Assembly (NCBI RefSeq): GCF_000422505.1
Contig: NZ_KE383864.1
Coordinates: 106,381-170,380, forward strand
Source: Paenibacillus pinihumi DSM 23905 = JCM 16419
Lineage (GTDB): Bacteria; Bacillota; Bacilli; Paenibacillales; Paenibacillaceae
Direction: 5' to 3'
DNA length: 64,000 nucleotides
The first letter of the stretch is position 1; every line of letters starts with the position of its first letter. The notes beneath the pieces were generated by a model. It ran no database searches. It was not told the origin of the DNA and saw only the letters and a list, made by a program, of their open reading frames with translations. Position numbers and translations under genes: made by a program. Of this stretch, positions 52,720 to 61,175 are shown in pieces.

Positions 52720-54126
52720 ATGAAAGCCGCACAACAACAACCAGAGACCAACAAATCTGGCCAAAAAGGGAAAGAACTCCATCTGTTCTACCTGACCTGG
52801 CCGATTTTTCTCGAAATATTCCTGTTTATGCTGATGGGTATTGCAGATACGTTCATGCTCAGCGAAATATCGGATAATGCGGTATCCGGCGTCGGGGCAG
52901 CGAATCAGTACCTGCATATTGCCATTCTTATCCTTGAGGTCATCGGCAATGGTGCTTCCATTGTCGTCGCCCAATATATCGGATCGCGCAAGTTTTTTGA
53001 AGCATCGCGAATATCCGCGCTTGCCGTATCACTCAACCTGATCGTCGGTCTCGTTATCAGCGCAGGCTTTGTCGCCATGGGCGGGCAAATGCTCGCTGCA
53101 CTTAACCTTCAGGGTGAAATATTAGAGTACGCCAAGAGCTACCTGGCCATTGTCGGAGGCGGGATCTTCCTGCAAGCCATTATCAACTCACTGGCAGCCA
53201 TTATTCGTGTACACGGATATACAAAGGAAGCCATGTATGTGTCACTCGGCATGAACATTATTCACATTATCGGGAACTATGCTTTAATTTTCGGGCATTT
53301 CGGCATGCCTCAGCTCGGGGCTCAGGGTGCGGCGATTTCATCCGTACTTAGTCGTGCCGTTGCTATTATCGTCTTTTTCTGGGTGCTGTACCGCATTATG
53401 GAGGTACGGATTGAGTTTAAGCACTATTTTTCCTTATCCAAAGCGTACATCTCCAAAATTTTGAAGATCGGCATTCCGTCTGCATTGGAGCAAGTCATGT
53501 ATCAGTCCTGTCAGATTATGTTCCTGTTCTATGCGACCTTCTTAGGAGAAGCGTCGATGGCAGCCAGACAGTACGCGGCCAATATCTCCATGTTTATCTA
53601 TCTGTTTGCCTTCGCGATCGGGATGGGTACATCGATTATCGTCGGCAGGATGGTCGGAGCTGGACGTCCGGAGGTCGCTTATCAGCGGGTTTGGAAAAGC
53701 GCGCGTTCAGCCAGCATCGCTACGCTTGTGATGGTCGCGGTCATTATTACTTTCCGGGAACCCCTGATGTCCATCTTCACAAATGATCCGGAAGTAATTC
53801 GTCTTGGCGCAAACGTCCTGCTGCTCAGCATTGTGCTGGAGACGGGACGCACGATCAATATCATTATTGTCAATGCGCTGCGAGCTTCCGGAGATGCGAA
53901 GTTCCCGCTATGGATCGGGATGTTCACAATGGTCGGCATGAGCGTTCCGCTCGGCTACCTGTTCGTCTTCAAGCTCGATATGGGGCTGGCAGGTATCTGG
54001 CTTGCTATCGCCTCCGACGAGTGGCTTCGGGCCATAATTATGTCTCTGCGCTGGCGCAGCCGCTCCTGGGAAAAGCACGCGCTTGTTAAGCCGGACATGG
54101 GCGAGGCGGCCATTCCGTCACATTAA
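52720..54126 (+). CDS. MATE family efflux transporter
   Basis: Cation-coupled multidrug or metabolite exporter of 468 residues with twelve predicted helices in two homologous bundles. Start at ATG 52720; a TTG at 52714 (AAGGAT 6 nt upstream) is possible. LTWPIFLEIFLFMLMGIADT at residues 26-45 and VSGVGAANQYLHIAILILEV are MATE features in the first half; QYAANISMFIYLFAFAIGMG and VGRMVGAGRPEVAYQRVWKS are the corresponding ones in the second. Residues 1-22 are a Gln/Lys-rich cytosolic tail. Single gene ended by a strong terminator. Substrate unknown. Confidence 0.93.
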   Translation: MKAAQQQPETNKSGQKGKELHLFYLTWPIFLEIFLFMLMGIADTFMLSEISDNAVSGVGAANQYLHIAILILEVIGNGASIVVAQYIGSRKFFEASRISALAVSLNLIVGLVISAGFVAMGGQMLAALNLQGEILEYAKSYLAIVGGGIFLQAIINSLAAIIRVHGYTKEAMYVSLGMNIIHIIGNYALIFGHFGMPQLGAQGAAISSVLSRAVAIIVFFWVLYRIMEVRIEFKHYFSLSKAYISKILKIGIPSALEQVMYQSCQIMFLFYATFLGEASMAARQYAANISMFIYLFAFAIGMGTSIIVGRMVGAGRPEVAYQRVWKSARSASIATLVMVAVIITFREPLMSIFTNDPEVIRLGANVLLLSIVLETGRTINIIIVNALRASGDAKFPLWIGMFTMVGMSVPLGYLFVFKLDMGLAGIWLAIASDEWLRAIIMSLRWRSRSWEKHALVKPDMGEAAIPSH

Positions 54127-54150
54127 GCAACATGCATATGAATGCTAACA

Positions 54151-54190
54151 GCCGTACAAGGCGGGCAATCACATTTGTACGGCTTTTTTT
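54151..54190 (+). terminator. Intrinsic terminator of the MATE gene
   Basis: GCCGTACAA/TTGTACGGC stem with a 15-nt loop followed by TTTTTTT. Confidence 0.9.
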
Positions 54191-54266
54191 GCCAAGAGCT
54201 ATCCAAGGCCGACAAACTGTATCTGGTGGATGACGCCCATATCTATCCAACATTAATATTATGAAC

Positions 54267-54318
54267 AAAAAGAACAGCTTTCCTTAACCGTCAGACGATC
54301 AGGGAAAGCTGTTCTTTT
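54267..54318. terminator. Terminator of the PAP2 gene
   Basis: AAAAAGAACAGCTTTCC pairs with GGAAAGCTGTTCTTTTT; A/T tracts on both sides make it work in either direction. It ends at the PAP2 stop codon. Confidence 0.85.
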
Positions 54319-54971
54319 TACCTGCTGTATTCGTACGGTTTGGTACGGGTATAACTCCGGTAAACCCAAATACCCGCAGCGAGCCAGCATCCGCTTGCCA
54401 GCAAACCGCCGACAATATCGCTTGGATAATGGACACCGAGATAAATCCGGCTGATCCCCATCATAATAATGAGGGCCACACTCGCTGTAATTAAAGCAAT
54501 TCGCCCCCACAACACGGGAATATGCTTCCAGAGCAGGTAGGTCAAAATGCCATACAAACTAAAAGCCCCCATCGTATGCCCGCTCGGAAAGCTGTATCCT
54601 GTCTCCTCAACAATCCGGTAAATTGTCGGGCGCTCCCTTAAAAATGCCGCCTTTAGCACCATATTCAGCAGCGCCGAGCCCCCGGTTGCGAATACAAACA
54701 AAATCAGTTCTTTCCGGTGATGCAAAATGACGCCCATCAGCAGCATGGCAGCGACAGCAATCATAATGACCGGCTTGGTCGAGCCGATAAATCCGAGCGC
54801 AACCATCACACGGGTCAGACCAGGGGATTCCATGCCCTGAAAGAAATGAATGAAGATATCGTCGAACGACTTCACCCGGTCAGCACCGACGAGATAAGCA
54901 ACAAGCCCAAAACCCGCTGCACATAGCAGGCCAATCAACAATACGCCCGATAATCGGGTTCCCAGCTTCAT
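54318..54971 (-). CDS. PAP2 family membrane phosphatase
   Basis: Lipid phosphatase (phosphatidic acid or undecaprenyl pyrophosphate type), 217 residues with six hydrophobic segments, active site facing outward. Start ATG 54971 with TAGGAG; the frame to 55046 lacks a binding site. The three catalytic motifs are KAAFLRERP (KxxxxxxRP, about residue 108-116), SFPSGHTM (PSGH, near 130) and SRIYLGVHYPSD (SRxxxxxHxxxD, near 178). Could recycle bacitracin-sensitive undecaprenyl pyrophosphate (BcrC/YodM-like) or act on other lipids. Convergent with the MATE gene. Confidence 0.92.
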   Translation of the reverse strand: MKLGTRLSGVLLIGLLCAAGFGLVAYLVGADRVKSFDDIFIHFFQGMESPGLTRVMVALGFIGSTKPVIMIAVAAMLLMGVILHHRKELILFVFATGGSALLNMVLKAAFLRERPTIYRIVEETGYSFPSGHTMGAFSLYGILTYLLWKHIPVLWGRIALITASVALIIMMGISRIYLGVHYPSDIVGGLLASGCWLAAGIWVYRSYTRTKPYEYSR

Positions 54972-55105
54972 ATTTTTGCAAACTCCTAAGTTAAAAGATT
55001 TGATACCGAACATTCCTCGCTCTTGGCAAAAACACAACGTCTTCATACCATTGGCGTCATGCCTTCGTATCTATAATCAAGCAGACGTCATGCCTCATTC
55101 CGTAA

Positions 55106-56458
55106 TTACCCCAGCTCATGCCCGGTCATTAGAATGTAGGCGACAAGGAAGATATTCAGGCCGACAATTACAGCTGTAGACAGCCAAGCTAAAATTTTCA
55201 CAGGACGGGAATTAACAAACTGCCCCATCTTGCTTTTACTGCTTGTAAACATAACCAGCGGAATAACCGCGAATGGAAGCTGCAAACTGAGCACAACCTG
55301 GCTCCACAACAGCAGCTCTCCAAGTCCCTTGGAGCCGGCTACCCAAGTGACGATAAAAGCCGGAACCACAGCGACAAGACGGGTAATCACCCTTCTGAGC
55401 CATGGCGGGATGCGAAACTGGATGAACCCCTCCATGACAATCTGCCCGGCAAGTGTGCCGGTTATTGTCGAGTTCTGGCCGGAGGCCAGCAGCGCAACAG
55501 CAAACAATGTGCTGGCAATGCCGATACCAAGCGCCGGACTGAGCATCTGATACGCGCCTTCAATCTCGGACACCTCCAGCCCCCGTCCGTAAAAGGCAGC
55601 GGCGCCAACGATCAGAATTGCGGAATTAATCACAAAAGCAATGGTAAGCGAGCCGACGGAATCCAATATGGAAAACTTAACGGCCTCCCGCCGGCCAGCC
55701 TCGCTGCGGTCATAGCGGCGTGTCTGGACAATAGATGAGTGCAAATATAAATTATGCGGCATAACCGTCGCCCCCAGAATGCCAAGCGCAATAAACAGCA
55801 TTGCCGGATTCGTGACAATTTCCGGACTTGGCATATACCCGGCCAGCAGCTCTGACCACTGCGGCCTCGAAGCAATCACTTCAAAGATAAAAATACCGAA
55901 GATCGTCGCCATCAGGACGATGACAATCGATTCCAGCACCCGGAACCCTTTTTTCTGCAGCAGCAATAACAGCATAACGTCCACTGTTGTAACAGCAATG
56001 CCAACCAGGAGCGGCATGCCAAACAGCAAATTGAGCGCAATCGCGGACCCGATAACCTCAGCCAAATCCGTCGCCATTATGGCAAGCTCGGCAAGTATCC
56101 ATAGGATAACTGCCCAATGCTTGCTGATGCCGTCTCTGGTCGCCTGGGCTAAATCCCGTCCTGTCGCAATGCCAAGCTTCGCAGCCAGCCCCTGAAGCAG
56201 CATGGCGATTAAATTCGAGATGAGAATAACGGACAGCAGCGTGTAGCCATACCTGCTGCCTCCTGCGATCGATGTCGCCCAGTTGCCGGGGTCTACATAG
56301 CCGACTGCAATTAGCGCGCCCGGTCCGGAGAAGGCGAAAAACTTCCTCCAGAAGCCGGCTCCCGCGGGGATTGAAACCGTGTTGTTAACCTCCTCCAGGC
56401 TGTTTCTCTCGCCTTGGCTCAACCAGCCGGAAGAATGCTTAGACGATGATGTTGTCAT
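55106..56458 (-). CDS. mntH: NRAMP family Mn2+/Fe2+ transporter
   Basis: Proton-coupled divalent metal importer. 450 residues from the ATG at 56458 (GAAGGAACTGGG upstream; the frame to 56533 has a poorer context). About eleven helices follow a hydrophilic N-terminal tail of roughly 45 residues. The metal site motifs are present: GYVDPGNWATS (DPGN, helix 1, near residue 54) and GATVMPHNLYLHSS (MPHN, helix 6, near 235). An MntR-type site upstream was not clearly visible, so regulation by manganese is only likely. Neighbouring deacetylase gene starts 85 bp further up and is transcribed in the same direction. Confidence 0.95.
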   Translation of the reverse strand: MTTSSSKHSSGWLSQGERNSLEEVNNTVSIPAGAGFWRKFFAFSGPGALIAVGYVDPGNWATSIAGGSRYGYTLLSVILISNLIAMLLQGLAAKLGIATGRDLAQATRDGISKHWAVILWILAELAIMATDLAEVIGSAIALNLLFGMPLLVGIAVTTVDVMLLLLLQKKGFRVLESIVIVLMATIFGIFIFEVIASRPQWSELLAGYMPSPEIVTNPAMLFIALGILGATVMPHNLYLHSSIVQTRRYDRSEAGRREAVKFSILDSVGSLTIAFVINSAILIVGAAAFYGRGLEVSEIEGAYQMLSPALGIGIASTLFAVALLASGQNSTITGTLAGQIVMEGFIQFRIPPWLRRVITRLVAVVPAFIVTWVAGSKGLGELLLWSQVVLSLQLPFAVIPLVMFTSSKSKMGQFVNSRPVKILAWLSTAVIVGLNIFLVAYILMTGHELG

Positions 56459-56542
56459 CCCAGTTCCTTCTTTCCTTGACATGCCGATTATGTAAGCGGC
56501 CAACTGGCCTTTGCAGGCTGTCAAGGCTTGCAAAGGTCAGTA

Positions 56543-57286
56543 TTATTTCATGGAGGGAACCATATTTTTGGCGCCGGATAACAGCTCTGATACCGTTACG
56601 AATTCATAGCCCCTATTGTTGAGCTCGGGCAAAATTTTCTCCAGCGCTTTAACCGTTTGGCTTTGGCCGCTTACGTAGTCGTGTAGCAATATAATATCCC
56701 CGTTGTGAACATTCTTCAATACTTTATTTACAATATAGCCCACCCCCGGCCTGGACCAGTCCCGTGTATCCTGATGCCAGGACCACATAATCGTCTTTAG
56801 TCCCTCCTGCCGCGCGATGCGGAGAACAGCCTCGTCAAACATGCCTCCGGGGGGTCTGAACAACGTTGGCCTCTGGCCGGTTACAGTATAAATGACCTCC
56901 TGTGTCTTGGCAATCTCATTGTGTATGCGCTCTGCTGTAAATGAATTGTTGAAAAAGTGATGCGTAAAGGTATGATTGGCGATCTCATGCCCCTCCTCCA
57001 TCTCCCGTCTCAGCAAATCCGTGTGCTTGCCTGCTTTGCTTCCGATAACAAAGAAGGTCGCCCTGGCATGATGCTGTTTCAACAAATCCAGTATGCGTGG
57101 TGTATCCTTGGGATCTGGACCGTCATCGAAGGTCAGGGCGATTACCTTTTTCTTGCCTGGAACCTCCCAAACGACTTCGCCACGCGCCTCATAATAATCC
57201 CGGTTTTTCCTCGGAGCGGCCGACGCCTCCGCTGTGCAAGAGAGCCCAAGCAGCATAAGGGCAACCATAATCTTTATGCTTCTCAT
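56543..57286 (-). CDS. Polysaccharide deacetylase (NodB domain)
   Basis: Exported zinc-dependent deacetylase acting on N-acetylglucosamine or related polymers such as peptidoglycan. 247 residues from ATG 57286 (GAGAGGAGTAAAT). Signal peptide residues 1-24 (core IMVALMLLGLSCTAEASA). NodB motifs in order: ALTFDDGPDPKDT (catalytic Asp and metal Asp, about 50-60), HEIANHTFTHHFF (HxxxH metal pair, near 105), FRPPGGMFDEAV (RPP-G), MWSWHQDTRDW and ILLHDYV. It resembles PdaA/PdaB-like spore or cell-wall deacetylases. Downstream mntH is on the same strand, but a functional link is not evident. Confidence 0.92.
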   Translation of the reverse strand: MRSIKIMVALMLLGLSCTAEASAAPRKNRDYYEARGEVVWEVPGKKKVIALTFDDGPDPKDTPRILDLLKQHHARATFFVIGSKAGKHTDLLRREMEEGHEIANHTFTHHFFNNSFTAERIHNEIAKTQEVIYTVTGQRPTLFRPPGGMFDEAVLRIARQEGLKTIMWSWHQDTRDWSRPGVGYIVNKVLKNVHNGDIILLHDYVSGQSQTVKALEKILPELNNRGYEFVTVSELLSGAKNMVPSMK

Positions 57287-57418
57287 ATTTACTCCTCTCT
57301 GGAACATACAAGTTGTAACGGCAGGATCGCCGTCTTTATGATCATAATTAATGGATATCGGGAGTGATAAAAAGGAGCCCCTGGCTGGCAGGACAGCTCC
57401 TTCTTAGTGGAAAAAACC

Positions 57419-57625
57419 TTAAAATCCTTTGTATTGCGGTTCCTCGTTCTCAAGCTGTTGAACTCTGGCCGCAACCTGGTCAACGATTTGCTGTGTTTGC
57501 TCTGCAGCATTCGTAAACAGTGTTTTTGCCTCTTGGTTTTGAGTGCTAAGCGCAAATTGCTCCAGGCTCGCTTGAGCGCTTTTTAATGAAGCGACACAGG
57601 TTTTCACTTGGCTTGCAACGGTCAT
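57419..57625 (-). CDS. DUF1657 family protein (spoVA cluster)
   Basis: A 68-residue soluble helical protein: MTVASQVKTCVASLKSAQAS, then LEQFALSTQNQEAKTLFTNA and AEQTQQIVDQVAARVQQLE. DUF1657 proteins occur mainly beside spoVA genes in spore-formers and are probably made in the forespore; their role is unknown. Here it is divergent from spoVAC, with about 190 bp between start codons. A related segment is fused to the C-terminus of the DUF421 protein at the other end of the cluster. Start with GAGGGATGAACC. Confidence 0.92.
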   Translation of the reverse strand: MTVASQVKTCVASLKSAQASLEQFALSTQNQEAKTLFTNAAEQTQQIVDQVAARVQQLENEEPQYKGF

Positions 57626-57735
57626 GGTTCATCCCTCTTTATCGTTTTATTTGCCAGTAATCTTTGGCGACTCATCTATCATTCCTCGCTTTGCGCCAGC
57701 CAAAACAGGAAATTTATTGAATTTCATTTTGTAAA

Positions 57736-57747
57736 TGCAGATCTGCA
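57736..57747. promoter_or_regulatory. Palindrome in the divergent DUF1657/spoVAC promoter region
   Basis: A perfect 12-bp palindrome TGCAGATCTGCA in the 190-bp spacer (57626-57814). The spacer should contain forespore (SigG) promoters for both directions. TGTAAA 16 bp from CATAAAT on the plus strand is a weak candidate. Confidence 0.35.
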
Positions 57748-57814
57748 AATTCATAAATTTGACCAGCGGTGGAATAATGACAGCAATCAAAAACAATATC
57801 TGCGAGGAATGGAT

Positions 57815-58297
57815 ATGGCAAATAACAAACTGAAAAAGCTGACTCCTGTCCAACAGGAATATCAGCGGATGGCACTGGCCAAGCAGCCCAAGCGTAAAAC
57901 CTTGCGAAACGTCCTTCGCGCCTTTTTGACGGGCGGGCTGATCTGTGTTTTAGGACAAGCGATAACCAATGCTTTCGTTCATTGGGGCGGCATGGATAAA
58001 GTGAAGGCTGGCAATCCTACTGTAGCTGTCTTGATTCTCATCTCGGTCATACTGACGAGTCTGGGGTTATATGACAAAATCGGGCAATGGGCCGGGGCCG
58101 GATCTGCCGTTCCGGTCACAGGTTTTGCCAATTCAATGGCTTCTGCTGCCATTGAACACAGAAGTGAAGGGCTTGTTCTGGGTACAGGCGCCAATATGTT
58201 CGAGCTGGCAGGCTCGGTCATTGTATTTGGAACTGTTGCTGCCTTCATTATCGGGAATATTCATATGGTGATCAAACTGGCAATGGGAGGCGGATGA
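57815..58297 (+). CDS. spoVAC: Stage V sporulation protein AC
   Basis: Membrane subunit of the SpoVA channel that moves dipicolinic acid into the forespore and out again on germination. 160 residues from ATG 57815 (GCGAGGAATGGAT upstream; the frame back to 57608 is non-coding). It starts with a basic segment (TPVQQEYQRMALAKQPKRKT), then helices around AFLTGGLICVLGQAI, VAVLILISVILTSLGLYDKI and VIVFGTVAAFIIGN, with AIEHRSEGLVLGTGANMFEL between. It is 3 bp from spoVAD. In Bacillus subtilis the homologous protein acts as a mechanosensitive channel component. Confidence 0.95.
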   Translation: MANNKLKKLTPVQQEYQRMALAKQPKRKTLRNVLRAFLTGGLICVLGQAITNAFVHWGGMDKVKAGNPTVAVLILISVILTSLGLYDKIGQWAGAGSAVPVTGFANSMASAAIEHRSEGLVLGTGANMFELAGSVIVFGTVAAFIIGNIHMVIKLAMGGG

Positions 58298-58300
58298 CAT

Positions 58301-59329
58301 ATGCAGCAGGGGCATCAGACATGGGTATTCAATAACAGGCCGGTTATCGCATCAACAGCCGCTGTCGTAGGTCCTTTTGAGGGCCGGGGGCCGCTTGCCA
58401 ATGATTTTGATCTGATTCACGGTGATTCCACATTAAACCAGGAGAGCTGGGAGAAAGCAGAGAAAGTGTTGTTTGAGGATGCAGCCCAGTTGGCAATCGA
58501 GCAGGCCGGCTTATTAAAGGAACAAATTGATTTTTTCATCGGCGGCGATCTGATGAACCAGATTATAAGCACCAGCTATGCCGCACGAACGCTCAGCATC
58601 CCCTATCTGGGTGTGTTTGGAGCATGCTCAACATCGATGGAAAGTCTTGCTCTGGCCGCTTATCTTGTGAATACCAGGGGCGGCAAGAATGTCCTGGCAG
58701 GCACCTGCAGCCATAACTCTACAGCGGAGAAGCAATTCCGTTACCCGACTGAATATGGCTCCCAGAAGCCCCCATATGCCCAGTATACCGTAACTGGCGC
58801 TGGCGCGGCTGTCGTATCCAGCAAGGGAAAAGGGCCGGTTATTACATCGGCCACGATGGGCAGGGTCATTGACATGGGAATCAAAGATCCGTTCAATATG
58901 GGCGCAGCAATGGCACCGGCTGCTGTCGATACTATTACAGCACATTTCCGGGATTTGCGGATTGGGCCGGAAGAATACGATATGATTGTCACAGGCGATC
59001 TGGCACAGGTCGGTCACGGGCTTGCGAGAGATTTGTTTGAAAAGCACGGGATTCCGATACATAAGACCGATTTCCAAGACTGCGGCATGATGATCTATGA
59101 TTACAACACGCAAATGGTACAGGCAGGCGGCAGCGGATGCGCATGCAGCGCAGTCGTAACCTATGGTCATCTAATGAAGCGGATGAACCGCGGAGAAATT
59201 CGCAAGCTCCTTGTGGTCGCCACAGGAGCTTTAATGTCCCCTCTTGCCATGCAGCAGGGCGAGAGCATTCCCGCCATTGCACATGCTGTTTCCATTCATT
59301 ATGACGATGAAACGATGAAAGGAGGTTGA
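58301..59329 (+). CDS. spoVAD: Stage V sporulation protein AD
   Basis: Peripheral, thiolase-fold protein that binds dipicolinic acid at the SpoVA channel. 342 residues, normal length. Key stretches are ASTAAVVGPFEGRGPLANDF, GDLMNQIISTSYAARTL, GVFGACSTSMESLALAA (the thiolase nucleophile position, Cys108 or so), TGAGAAVVSSKGKGP and QAGGSGCACSAVV. Its 3' end carries the ribosome binding site for the DUF421 gene (AAAGGAGG over the stop). The usual next gene, spoVAE(b), is missing. Confidence 0.95.
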   Translation: MQQGHQTWVFNNRPVIASTAAVVGPFEGRGPLANDFDLIHGDSTLNQESWEKAEKVLFEDAAQLAIEQAGLLKEQIDFFIGGDLMNQIISTSYAARTLSIPYLGVFGACSTSMESLALAAYLVNTRGGKNVLAGTCSHNSTAEKQFRYPTEYGSQKPPYAQYTVTGAGAAVVSSKGKGPVITSATMGRVIDMGIKDPFNMGAAMAPAAVDTITAHFRDLRIGPEEYDMIVTGDLAQVGHGLARDLFEKHGIPIHKTDFQDCGMMIYDYNTQMVQAGGSGCACSAVVTYGHLMKRMNRGEIRKLLVVATGALMSPLAMQQGESIPAIAHAVSIHYDDETMKGG

Positions 59330-59335
59330 GCGCTC

Positions 59336-60196
59336 ATGCCGATGTGGCTGAGTATAGTCGTGCGTTCTTTAACTGCGTTGGCCGTTTTATTTCTGATGAC
59401 CAGGGTACTTGGCAAAAAGCAAATTTCACAATTGTCATTCTTTGAATATGTGCTCGGAATTACGCTCGGAGAGTTGGCAGGCTTTATTTCCACAGATATT
59501 GAAGCCCATTTCATTCATGGCTTCATTGCAATGCTCGTCTGGTTCGTTGTTCCGTTCCTGGTGGAAATTCTAACGCTTAAGAGCGGGCTCCTGCGGCATT
59601 GGTTTGAAGGTAAAGGGCGCATTATGATTAAAAACGGAAAAATTCTGGAAGACAATCTGAAGAAAGAGCGATTGACCGCAGATGAGCTGCTGGAGCAGCT
59701 GCGAGGGAAAAGTGTATTTAACATGGCCGATGTGGAGTTTGCCGTTATGGAGACAAATGGCGAGCTAAGCATATTACTGAAGAAAGACAAACAGCCTCTG
59801 ACTGCCAGCCAGCTTGGAATTAAGCTCGTTAATGAAGTAGAACCGCAAACGGTTATTATTGATGGCAACTACATGGATGCGCCCCTCTCAACACTCGGAC
59901 TTAACCGGGGCTGGCTGAATGCAGAGCTGGAGAAAATCGGCGTTACAGTTGAAAATGTATTTATCGGTCAGGTGGATGCCTACCAGCAGCTTTATGTCGA
60001 TCTGTATGACGACAAGTTGCAGGTTCCGGCCCCACAGAGCAAGGCGCTGCTGCTTGCCAATATGAAAAAGCTGCAGGCGGATCTGGAGCTGTTCGCACTC
60101 TCTACACGCGACAAGAACGCCAAACAGATGTATTCAGCCAATGCCGCACGGCTTGATGATCTGATCTCCGGATTAAAGCCTGCACTTCAAGGCTGA
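59336..60196 (+). CDS. DUF421 (YetF-like) membrane protein with fused DUF1657 tail
   Basis: A 286-residue protein with three helices in the first ~85 residues (ARVLGKKQISQLSFFEYVLG region is typical of DUF421), a cytosolic alpha/beta domain to about 220 (GRIMIKNGKILEDNLKKERL and VEPQTVIIDGNYMD), and a C-terminal segment (about 225-286) with SKALLLANMKKLQADLELFA and NAKQMYSANAARLDDLISG that matches the DUF1657 pattern. DUF421 genes commonly accompany mobile-type spoVA operons. Here the fusion links the two families in one chain. Role in spore membrane or germination is inferred. Confidence 0.9.
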   Translation: MPMWLSIVVRSLTALAVLFLMTRVLGKKQISQLSFFEYVLGITLGELAGFISTDIEAHFIHGFIAMLVWFVVPFLVEILTLKSGLLRHWFEGKGRIMIKNGKILEDNLKKERLTADELLEQLRGKSVFNMADVEFAVMETNGELSILLKKDKQPLTASQLGIKLVNEVEPQTVIIDGNYMDAPLSTLGLNRGWLNAELEKIGVTVENVFIGQVDAYQQLYVDLYDDKLQVPAPQSKALLLANMKKLQADLELFALSTRDKNAKQMYSANAARLDDLISGLKPALQG

Positions 60197-60218
60197 AAGC
60201 TTCGCCCATAAATGCAAA

Positions 60219-60265
60219 ATACCTCCGCCCTGTCATCATAAGCACAGGACCGGAGGTATCTTTTT
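60219..60265 (+). terminator. Terminator of the spoVA cluster
   Basis: Stem ATACCTCCG/CGGAGGTAT with an inner CCTGT/ACAGG pair, followed by CTTTTT. It lies 22 bp after the DUF421 stop and 25 bp before the converging SMP-30 gene end. Confidence 0.85.
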
Positions 60266-60290
60266 GATGGAACCTTAATCCAGGGAAATA

Positions 60291-61175
60291 TTAAGCGTTA
60301 AAAGGAACCGATGCGATTCCTTTCACAGGAAGCTTGATTTTAAACAACGCGCCCGATAGCGGATACTGCTGGAGATCACTCTCAGACAACCCAACCTTTG
60401 CGGTAGTAATATACAGTTCGTCCAATGCTGGGCCTCCAAACGCACATGAGGTTACAAGCGGAGCCGGCAGACGTATTTCCTGCAACTGCTTTCCGGTATG
60501 CGGATTGAAGCGGGCTACCCGGAATCCTCCCCAATGTGCAATCCACAGCATGCCTTCCGCATCAATGCTCATGCCGTCCGGCGTTCCGGCTTCCCGCGGA
60601 ATTTCGATTACTGTCCTTTTGCCGCTTATCGTCCCGATTTCCAAATCGTAATCATAAGCAACGACGCTTTGTGTATTGGAATCAATATAATAGAGGACAC
60701 GGTTGTCCAGGCTCCAGGCCAGACCGTTTGATGTCGATACGCCAACTTCAAGCAGGCTCACACTTCCGTCAGGATCGAACCGGTACAGCGAGCCCGCTTT
60801 CGCTTCCCCAATCGTTGACATTGTTCCTGCCAGCAACCTGCCTGCGGCATCACATTTGCCGTCGTTGAACCTGTTCCCCGGGATATTACGCTCCGTATCG
60901 GACCATTCTTTCAACTTATTGCCTGCCGGATCATAGGAGTAGATTCCATTCTCCAATGCTGCGACAAATCCTCCCTGTGTTCGGGGAACTACGGCGCCGA
61001 TGCGCTGCCCGACCGTGTACTCGTCCAACTTCCCTGAGGAGGGATCGTAATTGAAAAATCGCTTGCCTTCTATATCTACCCAATATAGTTTATTGTAGCG
61101 TACATCCCATACCGGGCCTTCCCCCAGTTCAGATCTGATATCTGTAATCACTTCCAGATTACCCAAGTTGTCCAT
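60291..61175 (-). CDS. SMP-30/gluconolactonase family protein
   Basis: Six-bladed beta-propeller lactonase-like enzyme of 294 residues (start ATG 61175, AAGGTGG upstream). The metal site residues of the family are visible: SELGEGPVWD (Glu, about 16), NRFNDGKCDAAGRLLAGTMS (Asn and Asp near 100), VSTSNGLAWSLDNRVLYYID (Asn near 145) and GTPDGMSIDAEGMLWIAHWG (Asp near 200). Relatives hydrolyse gluconolactone or other sugar lactones, or act as regucalcin. No sugar genes are adjacent, so the substrate is unclear. Confidence 0.92.
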   Translation of the reverse strand: MDNLGNLEVITDIRSELGEGPVWDVRYNKLYWVDIEGKRFFNYDPSSGKLDEYTVGQRIGAVVPRTQGGFVAALENGIYSYDPAGNKLKEWSDTERNIPGNRFNDGKCDAAGRLLAGTMSTIGEAKAGSLYRFDPDGSVSLLEVGVSTSNGLAWSLDNRVLYYIDSNTQSVVAYDYDLEIGTISGKRTVIEIPREAGTPDGMSIDAEGMLWIAHWGGFRVARFNPHTGKQLQEIRLPAPLVTSCAFGGPALDELYITTAKVGLSESDLQQYPLSGALFKIKLPVKGIASVPFNA

